51,463 bases of DNA from the NCBI GenBank assembly GCA_016936815.1, contig JAFGXD010000002.1, forward strand, positions 1-51,463, written 5' to 3'. The stretch is from Bacteroidales bacterium (lineage in GTDB: Bacteria > Bacteroidota > Bacteroidia > Bacteroidales > GWF2-38-335). The translations under genes were made by a program, and so were the position numbers. Below, one piece after another: positions 16,410 through 25,446 of the stretch; the first letter of the stretch is position 1, and each line of letters starts with the position of its first letter. Below the pieces are notes generated by a model. It was not told the DNA's origin. It was given only the letters and a program-made list of their open reading frames with translations, and ran no database searches.

Positions 16410-18245
16410 TTATTTAATAATTAATTTCTCGGTAAATGAATTAGTAGGTGTAGTCACTTTAACTAAGTAAATCCCATTGCTAATATTTTCAACACTAACT
16501 GTTTGCGCTTCTGAGGTAATTTCCTTAGAAATTAAAAGTTGACCGGATATGGAATAAATTTCAATATTTCCATTTCCTTGAGTGAAAACATTAATGTAAT
16601 TTGTTGCAGGGTTTGGATATATTGAAATATTTTCTGAAGTAATATTTTCAATTCCAACAATAGTTTCCATATCAACTTTGGCAACCTGAACAATTTCTTT
16701 AGTACCTTCATGTTGCAAGAAAACAACAAACTCACAATTATCTTTTACATAAGCACCTGTTGAGAATGTAAAAACTTCCTGATGAGTTGTTGAACCGGAA
16801 AAATCTAAAGCTGTACCGGCAGCATTTGGGTACATATTTCTGCAAACGAAATTTACCTCTGTCATTCCATTCCAATTTTCGGGAATATGCGATTCAGTTA
16901 AAGCTGCTCTTAGAACCAAACCGTCTTCAAAATAACCATTTGTTTCAGAAATGTCAACAGTTGCTTCAAAAGTATTCAGCCCTGCACCAACAACAGTCAT
17001 ACTCATTTCATATACAGAAGGTGTTGGGAATCTGTCGTTGTAGGCATAAAGGTAACTTGGGTATATACTTGTTGTTGCATCACCACCTTCCATTTTTAAA
17101 AGCCCATCAACCATTGTAGTTGGAAATGCTTCTACTGAATAATAAGTTTCTCTAGTTAGACAATCTGCGGTAGCATAAGAATCTGCGTTATGATATTCTA
17201 TTATAGCAACATTATGTCCGTTTTCAATCATATCGTCGGCGCCCATAGCTGCTCCCGGACAAAACCCACACCAGGTTCCTGTATGGATTTCGAAAAGAGT
17301 AAGATTTCTGTCGGTTCCACCTTCAACAGTACCAAAAGCTTCATTTGATGAAGGGCTGTAGCCAAGTCCGTCGAAATGAGCTCTTACAGTATAAGTATAG
17401 GAATTTGGATAAACATTTGTTTGATCGTAAAAAAGATCTGTAAGTCCTGAAGCAACAACATTTCCATTGCTCATAAGAAGGTAAGAATCAGGTGTTCCGC
17501 TTGCAGGAGCTTCCCAAGTAGTTTGAATATTGCTTCCGGTAACTACTGCTGCAAGGTTTTGAGGAGCGTCCATAGATAATTGCTCAATAAAACTCAAATC
17601 GTCAATATAAAAGTTTGAACCGGTTCCTCCATCATCAGACCAACCGTACATATTCATAGCATCCAATTTTTTGGCACAACCATCTCCAAAAGAGCCTCTT
17701 GTGTAAGTCCATGTAATAACTTCATTGCCATCAACATAAAGAGTAGCCAAATCGTCGTCGAGATCAACAATATAGTTCACATTAAACCATTCTCCATGAT
17801 TAAAAGTAAAAGTTCCGGCAGACTCCCCATCTGCATCAACAGTTGCAGAACCATCGGTATTAAAAAAAGTTTGAGTAGCCCATTCGCTTGATGATCCTGC
17901 AAAATTAGAAAGCAGGTTAATATAGCCTACAGCTCCAGGGTTAACGTACATTTGGAAAGTAATTTGGTATCTTCCTGTAGTTTTGTCCTCAAAATTTATT
18001 ACCAAATCGTTATTAGTAATAACATTAATAGAATTAGAGCCGGCAAATGCTTGTACGTCAGTAACTAAAGGGTCTTCTGCGCTGCCTGTTGGACCTGACC
18101 AAGTTCCCCATGGGGCACCTGCCTGAGCGGCAATTCCACTTCCTGTTGTGTAGGATTCAAAATCATCGGTAATTAAAGTTGTTTGACCCATAATAGAAAA
18201 CGAGCCGAAACAAATAGCCAACAAAATAAAGTAAAATTTCTTCAT
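16410..18245 (-). CDS. T9SS-exported protein: LamG-like, Fn3 and Omp28/thioredoxin-like domains (611 aa)
   Basis: The ATG at 18245 gives a clean signal peptide (KKFYFILLAICFGSFSIMG|QT); a TTG two codons earlier is also possible but unnecessary. Residues ~20-225 resemble a concanavalin/LamG jelly roll (DDFESYTTGSGIA ... YIDDLSFIEQ). A fibronectin type III module follows (APQNLAAVVTGSNIQTTWE). Then an Omp28-like thioredoxin domain with a CxxC motif in HTGTWCGFCPGAA (Cys326 and Cys329). The C-terminus (IYPNPATNYINVF ... TEKLIIK) is a T9SS sorting domain. It shares the Omp28 and sorting parts with the next gene but has a different N-terminal half. Substrate unknown. Confidence 0.82.
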   Translation of the reverse strand: MKKFYFILLAICFGSFSIMGQTTLITDDFESYTTGSGIAAQAGAPWGTWSGPTGSAEDPLVTDVQAFAGSNSINVITNNDLVINFEDKTTGRYQITFQMYVNPGAVGYINLLSNFAGSSSEWATQTFFNTDGSATVDADGESAGTFTFNHGEWFNVNYIVDLDDDLATLYVDGNEVITWTYTRGSFGDGCAKKLDAMNMYGWSDDGGTGSNFYIDDLSFIEQLSMDAPQNLAAVVTGSNIQTTWEAPASGTPDSYLLMSNGNVVASGLTDLFYDQTNVYPNSYTYTVRAHFDGLGYSPSSNEAFGTVEGGTDRNLTLFEIHTGTWCGFCPGAAMGADDMIENGHNVAIIEYHNADSYATADCLTRETYYSVEAFPTTMVDGLLKMEGGDATTSIYPSYLYAYNDRFPTPSVYEMSMTVVGAGLNTFEATVDISETNGYFEDGLVLRAALTESHIPENWNGMTEVNFVCRNMYPNAAGTALDFSGSTTHQEVFTFSTGAYVKDNCEFVVFLQHEGTKEIVQVAKVDMETIVGIENITSENISIYPNPATNYINVFTQGNGNIEIYSISGQLLISKEITSEAQTVSVENISNGIYLVKVTTPTNSFTEKLIIK

Positions 18246-18420
18246 AATCAATAAATTTTAGTTAAGTAATTTAGGGAGCAAAGTACAAAAGAATTTTCTT
18301 ATATTAATTAAAACCAAAGAAAAAACATCAAAAAAACCTAAAAAATAATGAAATACCGAAAAAATTAGTAGGGGAAATAACTTACAAAACTAAAAAAGAG
18401 AAAAATTAACTTTTTATGAT

Positions 18421-18807
18421 TTACTTAAAAAAGTCGTTAATTTTTTTCTTCAAAATTTCTTTATCAATAGGTTTCGACATGTACACATCGCAACCGGACT
18501 CCAGGCTTTTTTCTTCAACACCATCCATAGCGTAGGCAGTTTGAGCTATTATGGGTAAATCTTTTCTTACCTGTTTTATTTGTTTTGTTGCCTCATATCC
18601 ATCTAGTTCAGGCATTTGTATATCCATTAAAACTAAATTAATTTCAGGATTATTCATACAGAGTTCAACTGCTTTTTTTCCATTCTCTGCCCAAATAATT
18701 TTTACTCCGGTTTTACGGAAAACGCCCATAAAATAGTAATAATTGGCTTCAACGTTGTCAACAACCATTATTACCTTTTCTTTCCAATTGTAATCTTTAA
18801 GTTCCAT
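18421..18807 (-). CDS. Single-domain response regulator receiver
   Basis: A stand-alone CheY-like domain of 128 aa. The phosphoacceptor Asp62 is in LVLMDIQMPELDGYEA; Thr90 (IAQTAYA) and Lys112 (YMSKPID) complete the switch residues. The acidic pair at the Mg2+ site is Asp17-Asn18 (VVDNVEAN) instead of Asp-Asp. I chose the ATG at 18807 because AAGGGG lies 7-12 bases before it and MELKDYNWKEK is the usual N-terminus of this group; ATG at 18825 and TTG at 18837 are in-frame alternatives. No output domain and no histidine kinase next to it. Confidence 0.88.
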   Translation of the reverse strand: MELKDYNWKEKVIMVVDNVEANYYYFMGVFRKTGVKIIWAENGKKAVELCMNNPEINLVLMDIQMPELDGYEATKQIKQVRKDLPIIAQTAYAMDGVEEKSLESGCDVYMSKPIDKEILKKKINDFFK

Positions 18808-19069
18808 TTTTAACCCCTTGTTCATTTGGGGGAACAAAATACAAATTGTAATTAAGTATGCAAATTTTTGTTACCTTAATTTTGACATAATTGTGTTTTC
18901 TGTTTACGATATATTCATTTTTGATGATTTTAATCATTAAATTACAGATGATACATTTTGGATTTAAAGTAAACCCTTTTGATATTCCCCTATTTTGTAT
19001 TTCAATTACTTTAGCACAGGGTAACTTCGTGTTTGTATTTTTGAATTTACTGCATTATTTTTACAGCCA

Positions 19070-20089
19070 CTATTTAAATGAAACCGACATTGTGCAAGTA
19101 ACCGACCCTTTACCTTTTCCCTGTTGCCAACGAGGCATTTCTTCTAAAATTTTAATTATTTCGCTTTTTGTTTCAGGACTAATTTTTCCAAATACATCGG
19201 GGTTTTCAATTTTCCCCTTTGAATTAATGTCGAAAAACAGCACCAAACTTTCTCCCAATAGGCTATTAGGATTAGATACATTATCCCAAATTTTGTTTGT
19301 AAGGTAGGCTTTTAGATGAGATTCTCCGCCCGGATACATTGGCATATCTGCAACTTTGTAGTTACCGTGTTTAATTTTTCCGCCCGATAATTCACCTCTA
19401 TTTCCTCCTGATCTGGAACCGGTACTTGAAGAGCTAACCATATTAATTAACTGAACTTCAATTTTTGTAACACTTACTGCTTTAGTATTTGCAACATTAT
19501 TATTGCCGGGCGATAAGGTTGTTGATCTTGTTTCAGTAATTATTGGTTCTTCAACCTCTTCAGTTTTTGTTTCTGCAATAACCTCCTCATTTACTTTGTT
19601 TTCAATTTCAACATTATTATTTTCAATAATTGTAATTTCCTTATTATTTATGGTTTCCGCAGGTTTTTCTTCATTGTTTACAACAAGAATTTTCTCTCCC
19701 GAATTTGCAGTATTATGGTTATTATTAATATTTTCTTTAACCATTCCTGAAGAACTGGTTTGCGATTCAGGAATAAATTGCTGATATAAATAAAATCCTG
19801 CAGTAAAAATAAATAGAGCTAAAATTGCTGCAAGGAATTTGTAATTTTTGTAAAATGGAAGAGCCGGAACGGTTTCTACCATAAGAGAAATTCTGCTGTT
19901 TACTCTTTCGTTAATGGCCAAAATAGCCGAAACATTTCCGGGAACCAGATTTTCAAGCACTTCTGCACACATTGGGCAGTTGTCTGCATGCGACCTAATT
20001 CCGGTAAGTGCCCCGGCTGTTAGGCTTCCTTCGCCAAACAATCTCATTTGTTCGGACGAAAAGCATGTATTATTTTTTTGCTTAGTCAT
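19070..20089 (-). CDS. Anti-sigma factor with zinc finger, membrane helix and TonB C-terminal domain
   Basis: 339 aa. An N-terminal anti-sigma-type zinc finger (His34, Cys38, Cys41 in RSHADNCPMC, plus Cys9) faces the cytoplasm. One membrane helix spans about residues 84-102. A periplasmic Asn/Glu-rich linker (~110-200) and a Gly-rich stretch follow. Residues ~245-339 are a TonB C-terminal domain: MPMYPGGESHLKAYL, then LVLFFDINSKGKI and EMPRWQQGKGKG match the Bacteroidota TonB pattern. Its start overlaps the end of the sigma factor gene by 8 bp, so the two are a cotranscribed sigma/anti-sigma pair. It probably binds the sigma factor until a periplasmic or outer-membrane signal is received (inference). 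Confidence 0.85.
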   Translation of the reverse strand: MTKQKNNTCFSSEQMRLFGEGSLTAGALTGIRSHADNCPMCAEVLENLVPGNVSAILAINERVNSRISLMVETVPALPFYKNYKFLAAILALFIFTAGFYLYQQFIPESQTSSSGMVKENINNNHNTANSGEKILVVNNEEKPAETINNKEITIIENNNVEIENKVNEEVIAETKTEEVEEPIITETRSTTLSPGNNNVANTKAVSVTKIEVQLINMVSSSSTGSRSGGNRGELSGGKIKHGNYKVADMPMYPGGESHLKAYLTNKIWDNVSNPNSLLGESLVLFFDINSKGKIENPDVFGKISPETKSEIIKILEEMPRWQQGKGKGSVTCTMSVSFK

Positions 20090-20654
20090 CTATGTTAAAG
20101 TATATTTTTAATTTTCTTTTTCCGTTTTGAATATAAGATTTTACCTTATTTTCGCTATATCCTGTTATTTCTGATATTTCCCTGTAAGATTTTTCTTCAA
20201 TGTAAAAAAGTTTTATGCATTCTTTTTGCTCACCAACAAGCGAATCAACGGCTTGTGACAAGAATTCTAACCTTTCTTCCTTTATTCTTCTGCTTTCAAA
20301 TTCCTCCTCACTGTCGTTTTCCATAAAAATCGGCTTATTCATAAGCTTGTCGCTGTCGTCAACCAAAATTTCCTGATTTTTTTTCTTCTTAAGACAATGA
20401 TTTTTTGTTACTGAATATAACCATGCTGAAAAGTTTTTTACTTCGTGAATTTTCAGGTCTTTTACCAGTATTTCAAAGATCTCCATTACCGCATCTTCTG
20501 TTTCTGCGGGGTTTTTCAGATAATTAAAAGCCAGACTTGTAATAAGATGAGAATACCGTCGGAAGATTTCTCCAACATATCCGGTATTTCCCGAATCTTT
20601 GTACAGCGAAATAAGTTGCTGATCGCTCCTTTTTTTCAAATGTCCGTTTTTCAA
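20082..20654 (-). CDS. ECF-type RNA polymerase sigma factor
   Basis: 190 aa with region 2 (EIFRRYSHLITSLAFNYLKNPAETEDAV, then WLYSVTKNHCLK) and region 4 (LVGEQKECIKLFYIEEKSYREISEITGYSENKVKSYIQNGKRKLK, a helix-turn-helix). No ATG fits near the N-terminus; the frame is open to an upstream TAA without ATG, so TTG at 20654 (or TTG at 20639) is the likely start. Overlaps the anti-sigma gene by 8 bp. The sigma regulon, and whether the pair regulates itself, cannot be read from the sequence. Confidence 0.9.
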   Translation of the reverse strand: MKNGHLKKRSDQQLISLYKDSGNTGYVGEIFRRYSHLITSLAFNYLKNPAETEDAVMEIFEILVKDLKIHEVKNFSAWLYSVTKNHCLKKKKNQEILVDDSDKLMNKPIFMENDSEEEFESRRIKEERLEFLSQAVDSLVGEQKECIKLFYIEEKSYREISEITGYSENKVKSYIQNGKRKLKIYFNIDD

Positions 20655-20899
20655 TTTCCGTTTTATTATTTCTTTGTCATTTTGCCCCTTAAAACTGTTT
20701 GGTTAGAACCTTTTTAATTGACTTTCATTACATAGGGACAAAAAAAAGAAATTTCCATAAATTTTTACTCTCTTTTTACATTCTTAATTTCATTTGTTAA
20801 CCCTAATCCGCTTAAAACGCTTTATTTCAGTAGGTTTTATTGTAATATTGAAATTGAAATTTATTTTGTTTATTTGCTGACTATGCCGCTACAAAATTG

Positions 20900-20907
20900 T
20901 ATTTTTG
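20900..20907 (+). promoter_or_regulatory. -7 element of asnS
   Basis: TATTTTTG matches TAnnTTTG, 26 bp before the asnS ATG. TTTG at 20873-20876 could serve as -33 but the 23-bp spacer is long. This element lies after the in-frame ATG at 20874, arguing that the start is at 20934. Confidence 0.5.
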
Positions 20908-20933
20908 CAATCGAATTTCGAAATTTTAATAAA

Positions 20934-22376
20934 ATGAAAAGAACAAAAATTAAGCAATTGCTTGAATCAGGTGATGCAGGAAGCAAAGTAACCGTAAAAG
21001 GTTGGGTAAGAACAAAGCGAGGTAGTAAAAATGTTGCATTTCTGGCAATTAATGACGGCTCAACTATTAATAACATTCAGGTGGTTGTTGATGTAAATAA
21101 CAACGAAAATGAGGCTTTGCTTGCAAAAATTCATACAGGTGCTTCGATTTCAATTGATGGATTGCTTACAGAATCGCAGGGTTCGGGCCAGAGAGTTGAA
21201 CTTATGGCCGAAAATCTGATTATTTTGGGAGAAGCAAACCCCGATGAATATCCTCTTCAGCCAAAAAAACATTCGTTGGAGTTTTTAAGGGAAATTGCTC
21301 ATTTGCGTTTTAGAACCAATACATTTAGTGCAATTACGAGATTGCGACATTCTATGATTTTTGCTGTTCATAAATTCTTTAACGACAAGGGTTTTCTTAA
21401 TATTCATACCCCAATAATTACCGGTTCCGACTGCGAAGGTGCAGGAGAAATGTTTAGGGTAAGTGTTTTCGACCCAAAAAACCCTCCTTTGCTTGAAGAT
21501 GGTAATGTAAACTGGAAAGAAGATTTCTTTGGAAAGGAAACCAACCTTACAGTTTCCGGTCAGCTAGAAGGCGAACTTGCTGCTTTGGCACTAAGTGAAA
21601 TTTATACTTTCGGCCCCACTTTCCGTGCAGAAAATTCAAATACTTCAAGGCATTTGGCTGAGTTTTGGATGATAGAGCCCGAAATGGCTTTTTACGATAT
21701 TAACGACAATATGGATTTGGCTGAGGAAATGTTGAAGTATTTGGTGAAATATGCTTTAGAAAACTGCATGGAAGACCTTCAATTCTTAAGCAAACGTCAG
21801 CAAGAAGAAGAAAGTCAGAAGCCTCAGGATCAAAGGTCTATGGAGCTGATTGAAAAATTGAAATTTGTACTTGATAACGATTTTGCCAGAATATCTTACA
21901 CAGAAGCTATTGATATTTTGATGAAATCGAAACCAAATCAGAAAAAACAGTTTCAATATCCTGTTGAAAAATGGGGAACAGATTTACAGTCGGAACACGA
22001 AAGATTTCTTGTAGAAAAGCATTTTAAGAAGCCTGTTATTTTGACCGATTATCCCAAAGAAATTAAAGCATTTTACATGAAACAGAACGAGGATGGAAAA
22101 ACCGTAAGGGCCATGGATGTTTTGTTTCCAGGAATTGGCGAGATTATTGGAGGTAGCCAAAGAGAAGAAAACTACGAAAAACTGCTTAACAGAATAAGAG
22201 AAATGCATATTCCCGAAAAAGATATGTGGTGGTATTTAGAAACCAGAAAGTTTGGAACAGTTGAGCACAGTGGTTATGGGCTTGGTTTTGAGAGATTAAT
22301 GCTATTTGTTTCGGGAATGGGAAATATACGCGATGTAATTCCATTTCCAAGAACTCCAAAAAATGCCGAATTTTAG
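20934..22376 (+). CDS. asnS: Asparaginyl-tRNA synthetase
   Basis: Class II enzyme charging tRNA-Asn with asparagine. 480 aa from the chosen ATG. An N-terminal OB-fold anticodon-binding domain ([25 protein letters not shown]) is followed by the catalytic core with motif 2 ([21 protein letters not shown]) and motif 3 ([22 protein letters not shown]). An in-frame ATG 20 codons upstream was rejected because [11 protein letters not shown] is the usual N-terminus and a -7 promoter element lies between the two. Ends with TAG, 4 bp from the end of the convergent peptidase gene. Confidence 0.96.
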   Translation: MKRTKIKQLLESGDAGSKVTVKGWVRTKRGSKNVAFLAINDGSTINNIQVVVDVNNNENEALLAKIHTGASISIDGLLTESQGSGQRVELMAENLIILGEANPDEYPLQPKKHSLEFLREIAHLRFRTNTFSAITRLRHSMIFAVHKFFNDKGFLNIHTPIITGSDCEGAGEMFRVSVFDPKNPPLLEDGNVNWKEDFFGKETNLTVSGQLEGELAALALSEIYTFGPTFRAENSNTSRHLAEFWMIEPEMAFYDINDNMDLAEEMLKYLVKYALENCMEDLQFLSKRQQEEESQKPQDQRSMELIEKLKFVLDNDFARISYTEAIDILMKSKPNQKKQFQYPVEKWGTDLQSEHERFLVEKHFKKPVILTDYPKEIKAFYMKQNEDGKTVRAMDVLFPGIGEIIGGSQREENYEKLLNRIREMHIPEKDMWWYLETRKFGTVEHSGYGLGFERLMLFVSGMGNIRDVIPFPRTPKNAEF

Positions 22377-22380
22377 AAGA

Positions 22381-23709
22381 CTATTCTTTAAGCCAAGTTT
22401 TAATAATTGAAATAACTGAATCCTGAGTCTCTTTAGGCATATTTTGTAATCGGGTTAAATGCGAGCCTCCTTTTTTATAAACTACAAAAGAATTTGTCTT
22501 TTTTGTTGGTTCATAAGCAGTTGATGACCAAGAGTCGTATTCTCCGTAAATATACACCATATTATTTCCATTTTCATCAAGCCAGGTTTTAATGTCTTTC
22601 ATAGCCTCATTATTAAAGGTTAAGTTGAAGGTTTCGGGAATAAATGTTTGATAATTATTTACTTCACCATCAAAAAACTTGAGTAAACCTTTTAGGCTAT
22701 CTGTTCTGTAGCCGTATAAACCTTGTTCGGTATATGCTTGGTAGAAAAACGGAAATAAATCATTATGAGTAGCTTTGGAAAAAAAACCGGGGCCGTCTGC
22801 TCTAAATAGATATTGAATATGTTCTTCAACGGAATTGTAGTTATCGGGCAGATTTTCGCAATTTCCACCCCATTGCCAGAAAGCAAATTCAAATTCAAGA
22901 ATAGATAATTCGAAAGCCTTTTCAATTTCACATGTATATTCGTTATTAGTTTTTCTTGAGTAGATATTAAATTCTTTAAGAGCCTCCTCTCTGTTGTTTA
23001 GCAAAAACCTTTGAAAATCAAGTATTTTCTTGCGGCATTCCGGTGTTCCAACATTATTTAGAAAATTATAAATTCTTTTGTCCTGAACCTCCAGATTTAG
23101 TGGAGCAACATAGGCAACTGTTACATCCACATCTTCGGGATAGAATCTTTTGTGGTACATGGCAGTCTGTCCGCCTTTGCTTATACCTGTTGAAATCCAT
23201 TTGTTTTTAAAAATATTCTTAAGAAGTTTAATAACCCTATGGTGGTCGGCTGCTGCTTGTTTAATATTCAGGAAATTCCACATTAGGCTGTCGGGAGTAG
23301 ATTCGCCAAAAAATCTATGTTCAATCTGAACAAAATTTGCATCAAGCATATCGGAAAGTTCACATATATGGGCGTTTGTAGGAACGCTATAGCCATCCAG
23401 ATAAACGACTACCGGTTTGTTGCAATCTTTAAAATTAACAAAAACCTTTTGAGTAAAAGTTCCTGCATCGGGGTTATTGTGGTCTATTGGTTGCGTAACC
23501 ATTAGTTTATAAGAACCTTCGAATCTGAAAGAATCGGGAAGAACAGCATTCATTTCCACAAAAGGAAGCATTTTAAGTTTCTCCTCAATGCTTAGAGATT
23601 CAGGAATTTCTACAATTAGTGGGTCTTTTTCTGTTGAAGCTTGTTGGTTACTGCAAGAAACGGCAATCAGAAAGATTAGAAATAGAGATAATATCTTTAG
23701 AGTTTTCAT
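22381..23709 (-). CDS. Lipoprotein serine peptidase, S28/S37 (PS-10) tripeptidyl-peptidase type
   Basis: 442 aa lipoprotein (lipobox IAVSC, acyl-Cys19). It has an alpha/beta-hydrolase fold with nucleophile Ser177 in STGISKGGQTA (GxSxG). The likely acid Asp392 is in IYGEYDSWSST and the likely base His417 in KKGGSHLTRL. The early stretch VTQPIDHNNPDAGTFTQKV is typical of this peptidase group. It probably removes di- or tripeptides from the N-terminus of proteins outside the cytoplasm. Own promoter at 23729-23758. Its 3' end nearly meets asnS. Confidence 0.85.
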   Translation of the reverse strand: MKTLKILSLFLIFLIAVSCSNQQASTEKDPLIVEIPESLSIEEKLKMLPFVEMNAVLPDSFRFEGSYKLMVTQPIDHNNPDAGTFTQKVFVNFKDCNKPVVVYLDGYSVPTNAHICELSDMLDANFVQIEHRFFGESTPDSLMWNFLNIKQAAADHHRVIKLLKNIFKNKWISTGISKGGQTAMYHKRFYPEDVDVTVAYVAPLNLEVQDKRIYNFLNNVGTPECRKKILDFQRFLLNNREEALKEFNIYSRKTNNEYTCEIEKAFELSILEFEFAFWQWGGNCENLPDNYNSVEEHIQYLFRADGPGFFSKATHNDLFPFFYQAYTEQGLYGYRTDSLKGLLKFFDGEVNNYQTFIPETFNLTFNNEAMKDIKTWLDENGNNMVYIYGEYDSWSSTAYEPTKKTNSFVVYKKGGSHLTRLQNMPKETQDSVISIIKTWLKE

Positions 23710-23728
23710 GTTTTTAGCTTTTAGAATT

Positions 23729-23758
23729 CAAACCTACAAGATTTATTTTAATATGCAA
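23729..23758 (-). promoter_or_regulatory. Promoter of the serine peptidase gene
   Basis: On the minus strand: TTG (23758-23756; TTTTG in full), a 19-bp spacer and TAGGTTTG (23736-23729), an excellent Bacteroidota match 20 bp before the ATG. Confidence 0.72.
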
Positions 23759-23766
23759 AACAAAGT

Positions 23767-24459
23767 CTAATTTGTTTTCAGCGATTCGAATTGCTCCATG
23801 TATTTCAAACCCCTTTCAACATAAGAAGGATCGTAAGTTTTTGGTTTTCCGTTTTTTGGAAAAGGCCTTCCTGTATTATGAATATGAAAGCCATCTTTAA
23901 AATTCCCTTTTCTAAGATAATTTCCGTAGGTAAGGTTAATCCACCTAATTCCATGGTAAAGGCTGTTTGATCCGCGAATGTCGGCAACATAGATTTTTAA
24001 AAGAAAACACTTGTAACCCATAAGTTGAAAAGGTCCCCAGGAAGTTGCGAGGTTTTTCAATCCGTCGTCGCCTAATTCACTTAAATCCTGAGTTTTAATA
24101 TTTTCGTACTTTGCTATTTTTCCATCTTTCAAATTTTTTAATCGCTTGAAAATGTGCTTCTCGTATCTTTTTCCGGGAGGTTTTCTTCCCGAACATTCAA
24201 GGGCAATAAGAGCCTTTAAGTAGGAGGAAGGCAGATTAAATTCTTTGGCATATTTTTCAACCTCGGCTCCATAATTCTTTTCCACCCTTTCAACAATATT
24301 TGAAGAAACTTTTACATTTTTGCCTGAAAAGCCTGAAATTTGTTTAAATTCCTCTTTATTAAAAAAGTAGAATGCAGCAAGTAAGACTAAAATAACTACA
24401 AAGAATACCACAGTTATTTTTCTATTGTTTTTGCTTTTTCTTTTCTTCTTTTTTGCCAA
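23767..24459 (-). CDS. Membrane-anchored lytic transglycosylase-like protein
   Basis: 230 aa. A very basic N-terminus (AKKKKRKSKNNRK) and one hydrophobic helix (residues ~15-33) form a signal anchor. The rest looks like a lysozyme/SLT fold: likely catalytic Glu88 in LKALIALECSG, then SWGPFQLMGYKC (matching the GLMQLMP region) and FHIHNTGR (matching the YNAG region). It would cut peptidoglycan in the periplasm. The start is TTG at 24459, preceded by AAGGG; no in-frame ATG exists near it. Assignment by motif pattern, moderately sure. Confidence 0.68.
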   Translation of the reverse strand: MAKKKKRKSKNNRKITVVFFVVILVLLAAFYFFNKEEFKQISGFSGKNVKVSSNIVERVEKNYGAEVEKYAKEFNLPSSYLKALIALECSGRKPPGKRYEKHIFKRLKNLKDGKIAKYENIKTQDLSELGDDGLKNLATSWGPFQLMGYKCFLLKIYVADIRGSNSLYHGIRWINLTYGNYLRKGNFKDGFHIHNTGRPFPKNGKPKTYDPSYVERGLKYMEQFESLKTN

Positions 24460-24547
24460 AATTTTCCCTTTTTAGTTCCTTACAAATATTTTGCTTATTT
24501 ATTTCAAATAATACATTATTATTTTTTAAGATAGATTAGAAAAATTT

Positions 24548-25384
24548 TTATTCGAAAAAACTATATTCATAAATAGTTGTAGTAAAAATACCATCCTCTT
24601 TTATTACCAAACCATCTGAATTATAATATGATAATGATTGAAATTCTAATTCGCCATTTGCATTAAATCGCTCCTCTTTTTTTGTATTTTCATTATCGTT
24701 GTACTCGAATTTCACCAAATACATATTTCCGTATTGTTGTTCTAGAAGTCTGTCTTTTTCATCGTAAACAAAGAGAATTTCTTCCATTAACTCATTTTCT
24801 GAATTCAATCTCTTAATGGAGGTAAGCTCTTTATTTTTGTTATAAGAATAGATACTGTAAGAAAAGGGTTTCAAGTCTTCGTCATAATCGATTTTTCTAA
24901 TTACATTATTGTTATTATCATACTCAAAAGATTCCTTTTCTTCCACATTACCAAATGAATCATGAATTTCTTTTTGAATTATGTTTTCGTTGTTATCGAA
25001 TAGATACATTTCAAAACCTTCCGGCTCTTGATCTTCATCGGTTTTAACAATGGTAAGAGAATTTCCATCATAATTGTATTTTTTTTCTGAAATTGCGCCA
25101 TCAGAGTAATGAACGGTAGCTTTAATAATTTTACCCTTTTCATTTCTTTCGTAAACAGTTTTTTCAGCAATTTCGTTTTCATCAATATATTCTGCTTCTT
25201 CGATTATTTTTCCAGACTCATTGTATTTGAAGGTAGTTTTGTTTTCTAATTCATTTTTTGCTCTATATGAAGTTTGAATCAGAGTGAGTCCGGAGTTGCT
25301 ATATTCTGTGAAGGAACTAACAAATTCGGTTTTGTTAAATCTGTCGCTTGTAGTTGCAGTAATTGTTTTTATTTTCTTTTTCAT
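24548..25384 (-). CDS. YD-repeat-like protein without signal peptide (278 aa)
   Basis: Almost the whole protein is made of ~20-35-residue repeats with the pattern Y-N-x-x-G-K/N-I-x-x (for example FKYNESGKIIEEAEY, YERNEKGKIIKATV, FEYDNNNNVIRKIDY), as in RHS/YD-repeat proteins. Unlike most such proteins, it has no visible signal peptide, lipobox or C-terminal sorting domain, and no toxin tip. Very acidic and Asn-rich. Function not recognised. It follows the universal stress gene after a terminator. Confidence 0.65.
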   Translation of the reverse strand: MKKKIKTITATTSDRFNKTEFVSSFTEYSNSGLTLIQTSYRAKNELENKTTFKYNESGKIIEEAEYIDENEIAEKTVYERNEKGKIIKATVHYSDGAISEKKYNYDGNSLTIVKTDEDQEPEGFEMYLFDNNENIIQKEIHDSFGNVEEKESFEYDNNNNVIRKIDYDEDLKPFSYSIYSYNKNKELTSIKRLNSENELMEEILFVYDEKDRLLEQQYGNMYLVKFEYNDNENTKKEERFNANGELEFQSLSYYNSDGLVIKEDGIFTTTIYEYSFFE

Positions 25385-25394
25385 TTTTTTTGAT

Positions 25395-25422
25395 TAAAAA
25401 AGGCTGCCTGAAACAAGCAGCC
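25395..25422 (-). terminator. Terminator after the universal stress protein gene
   Basis: Stem GGCTGC (25402-25407) with GCAGCC (25417-25422), followed on the minus strand by six T residues. Confidence 0.85.
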
Positions 25423-25446
25423 GATAAATATTAATTTTTTGATATT

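Noticed and set aside
18891-19307. 138-codon plus-strand ORF
   Set aside because: It overlaps the 3' part of the anti-sigma/TonB gene in antisense, has a Phe/Ile/Leu-rich AT-driven composition, and shows no promoter or recognisable family.
20874-20933. Upstream in-frame ATG for asnS
   Set aside because: The extra 20 residues do not fit the AsnRS N-terminus, and a -7 promoter element (20900-20907) lies after this ATG.
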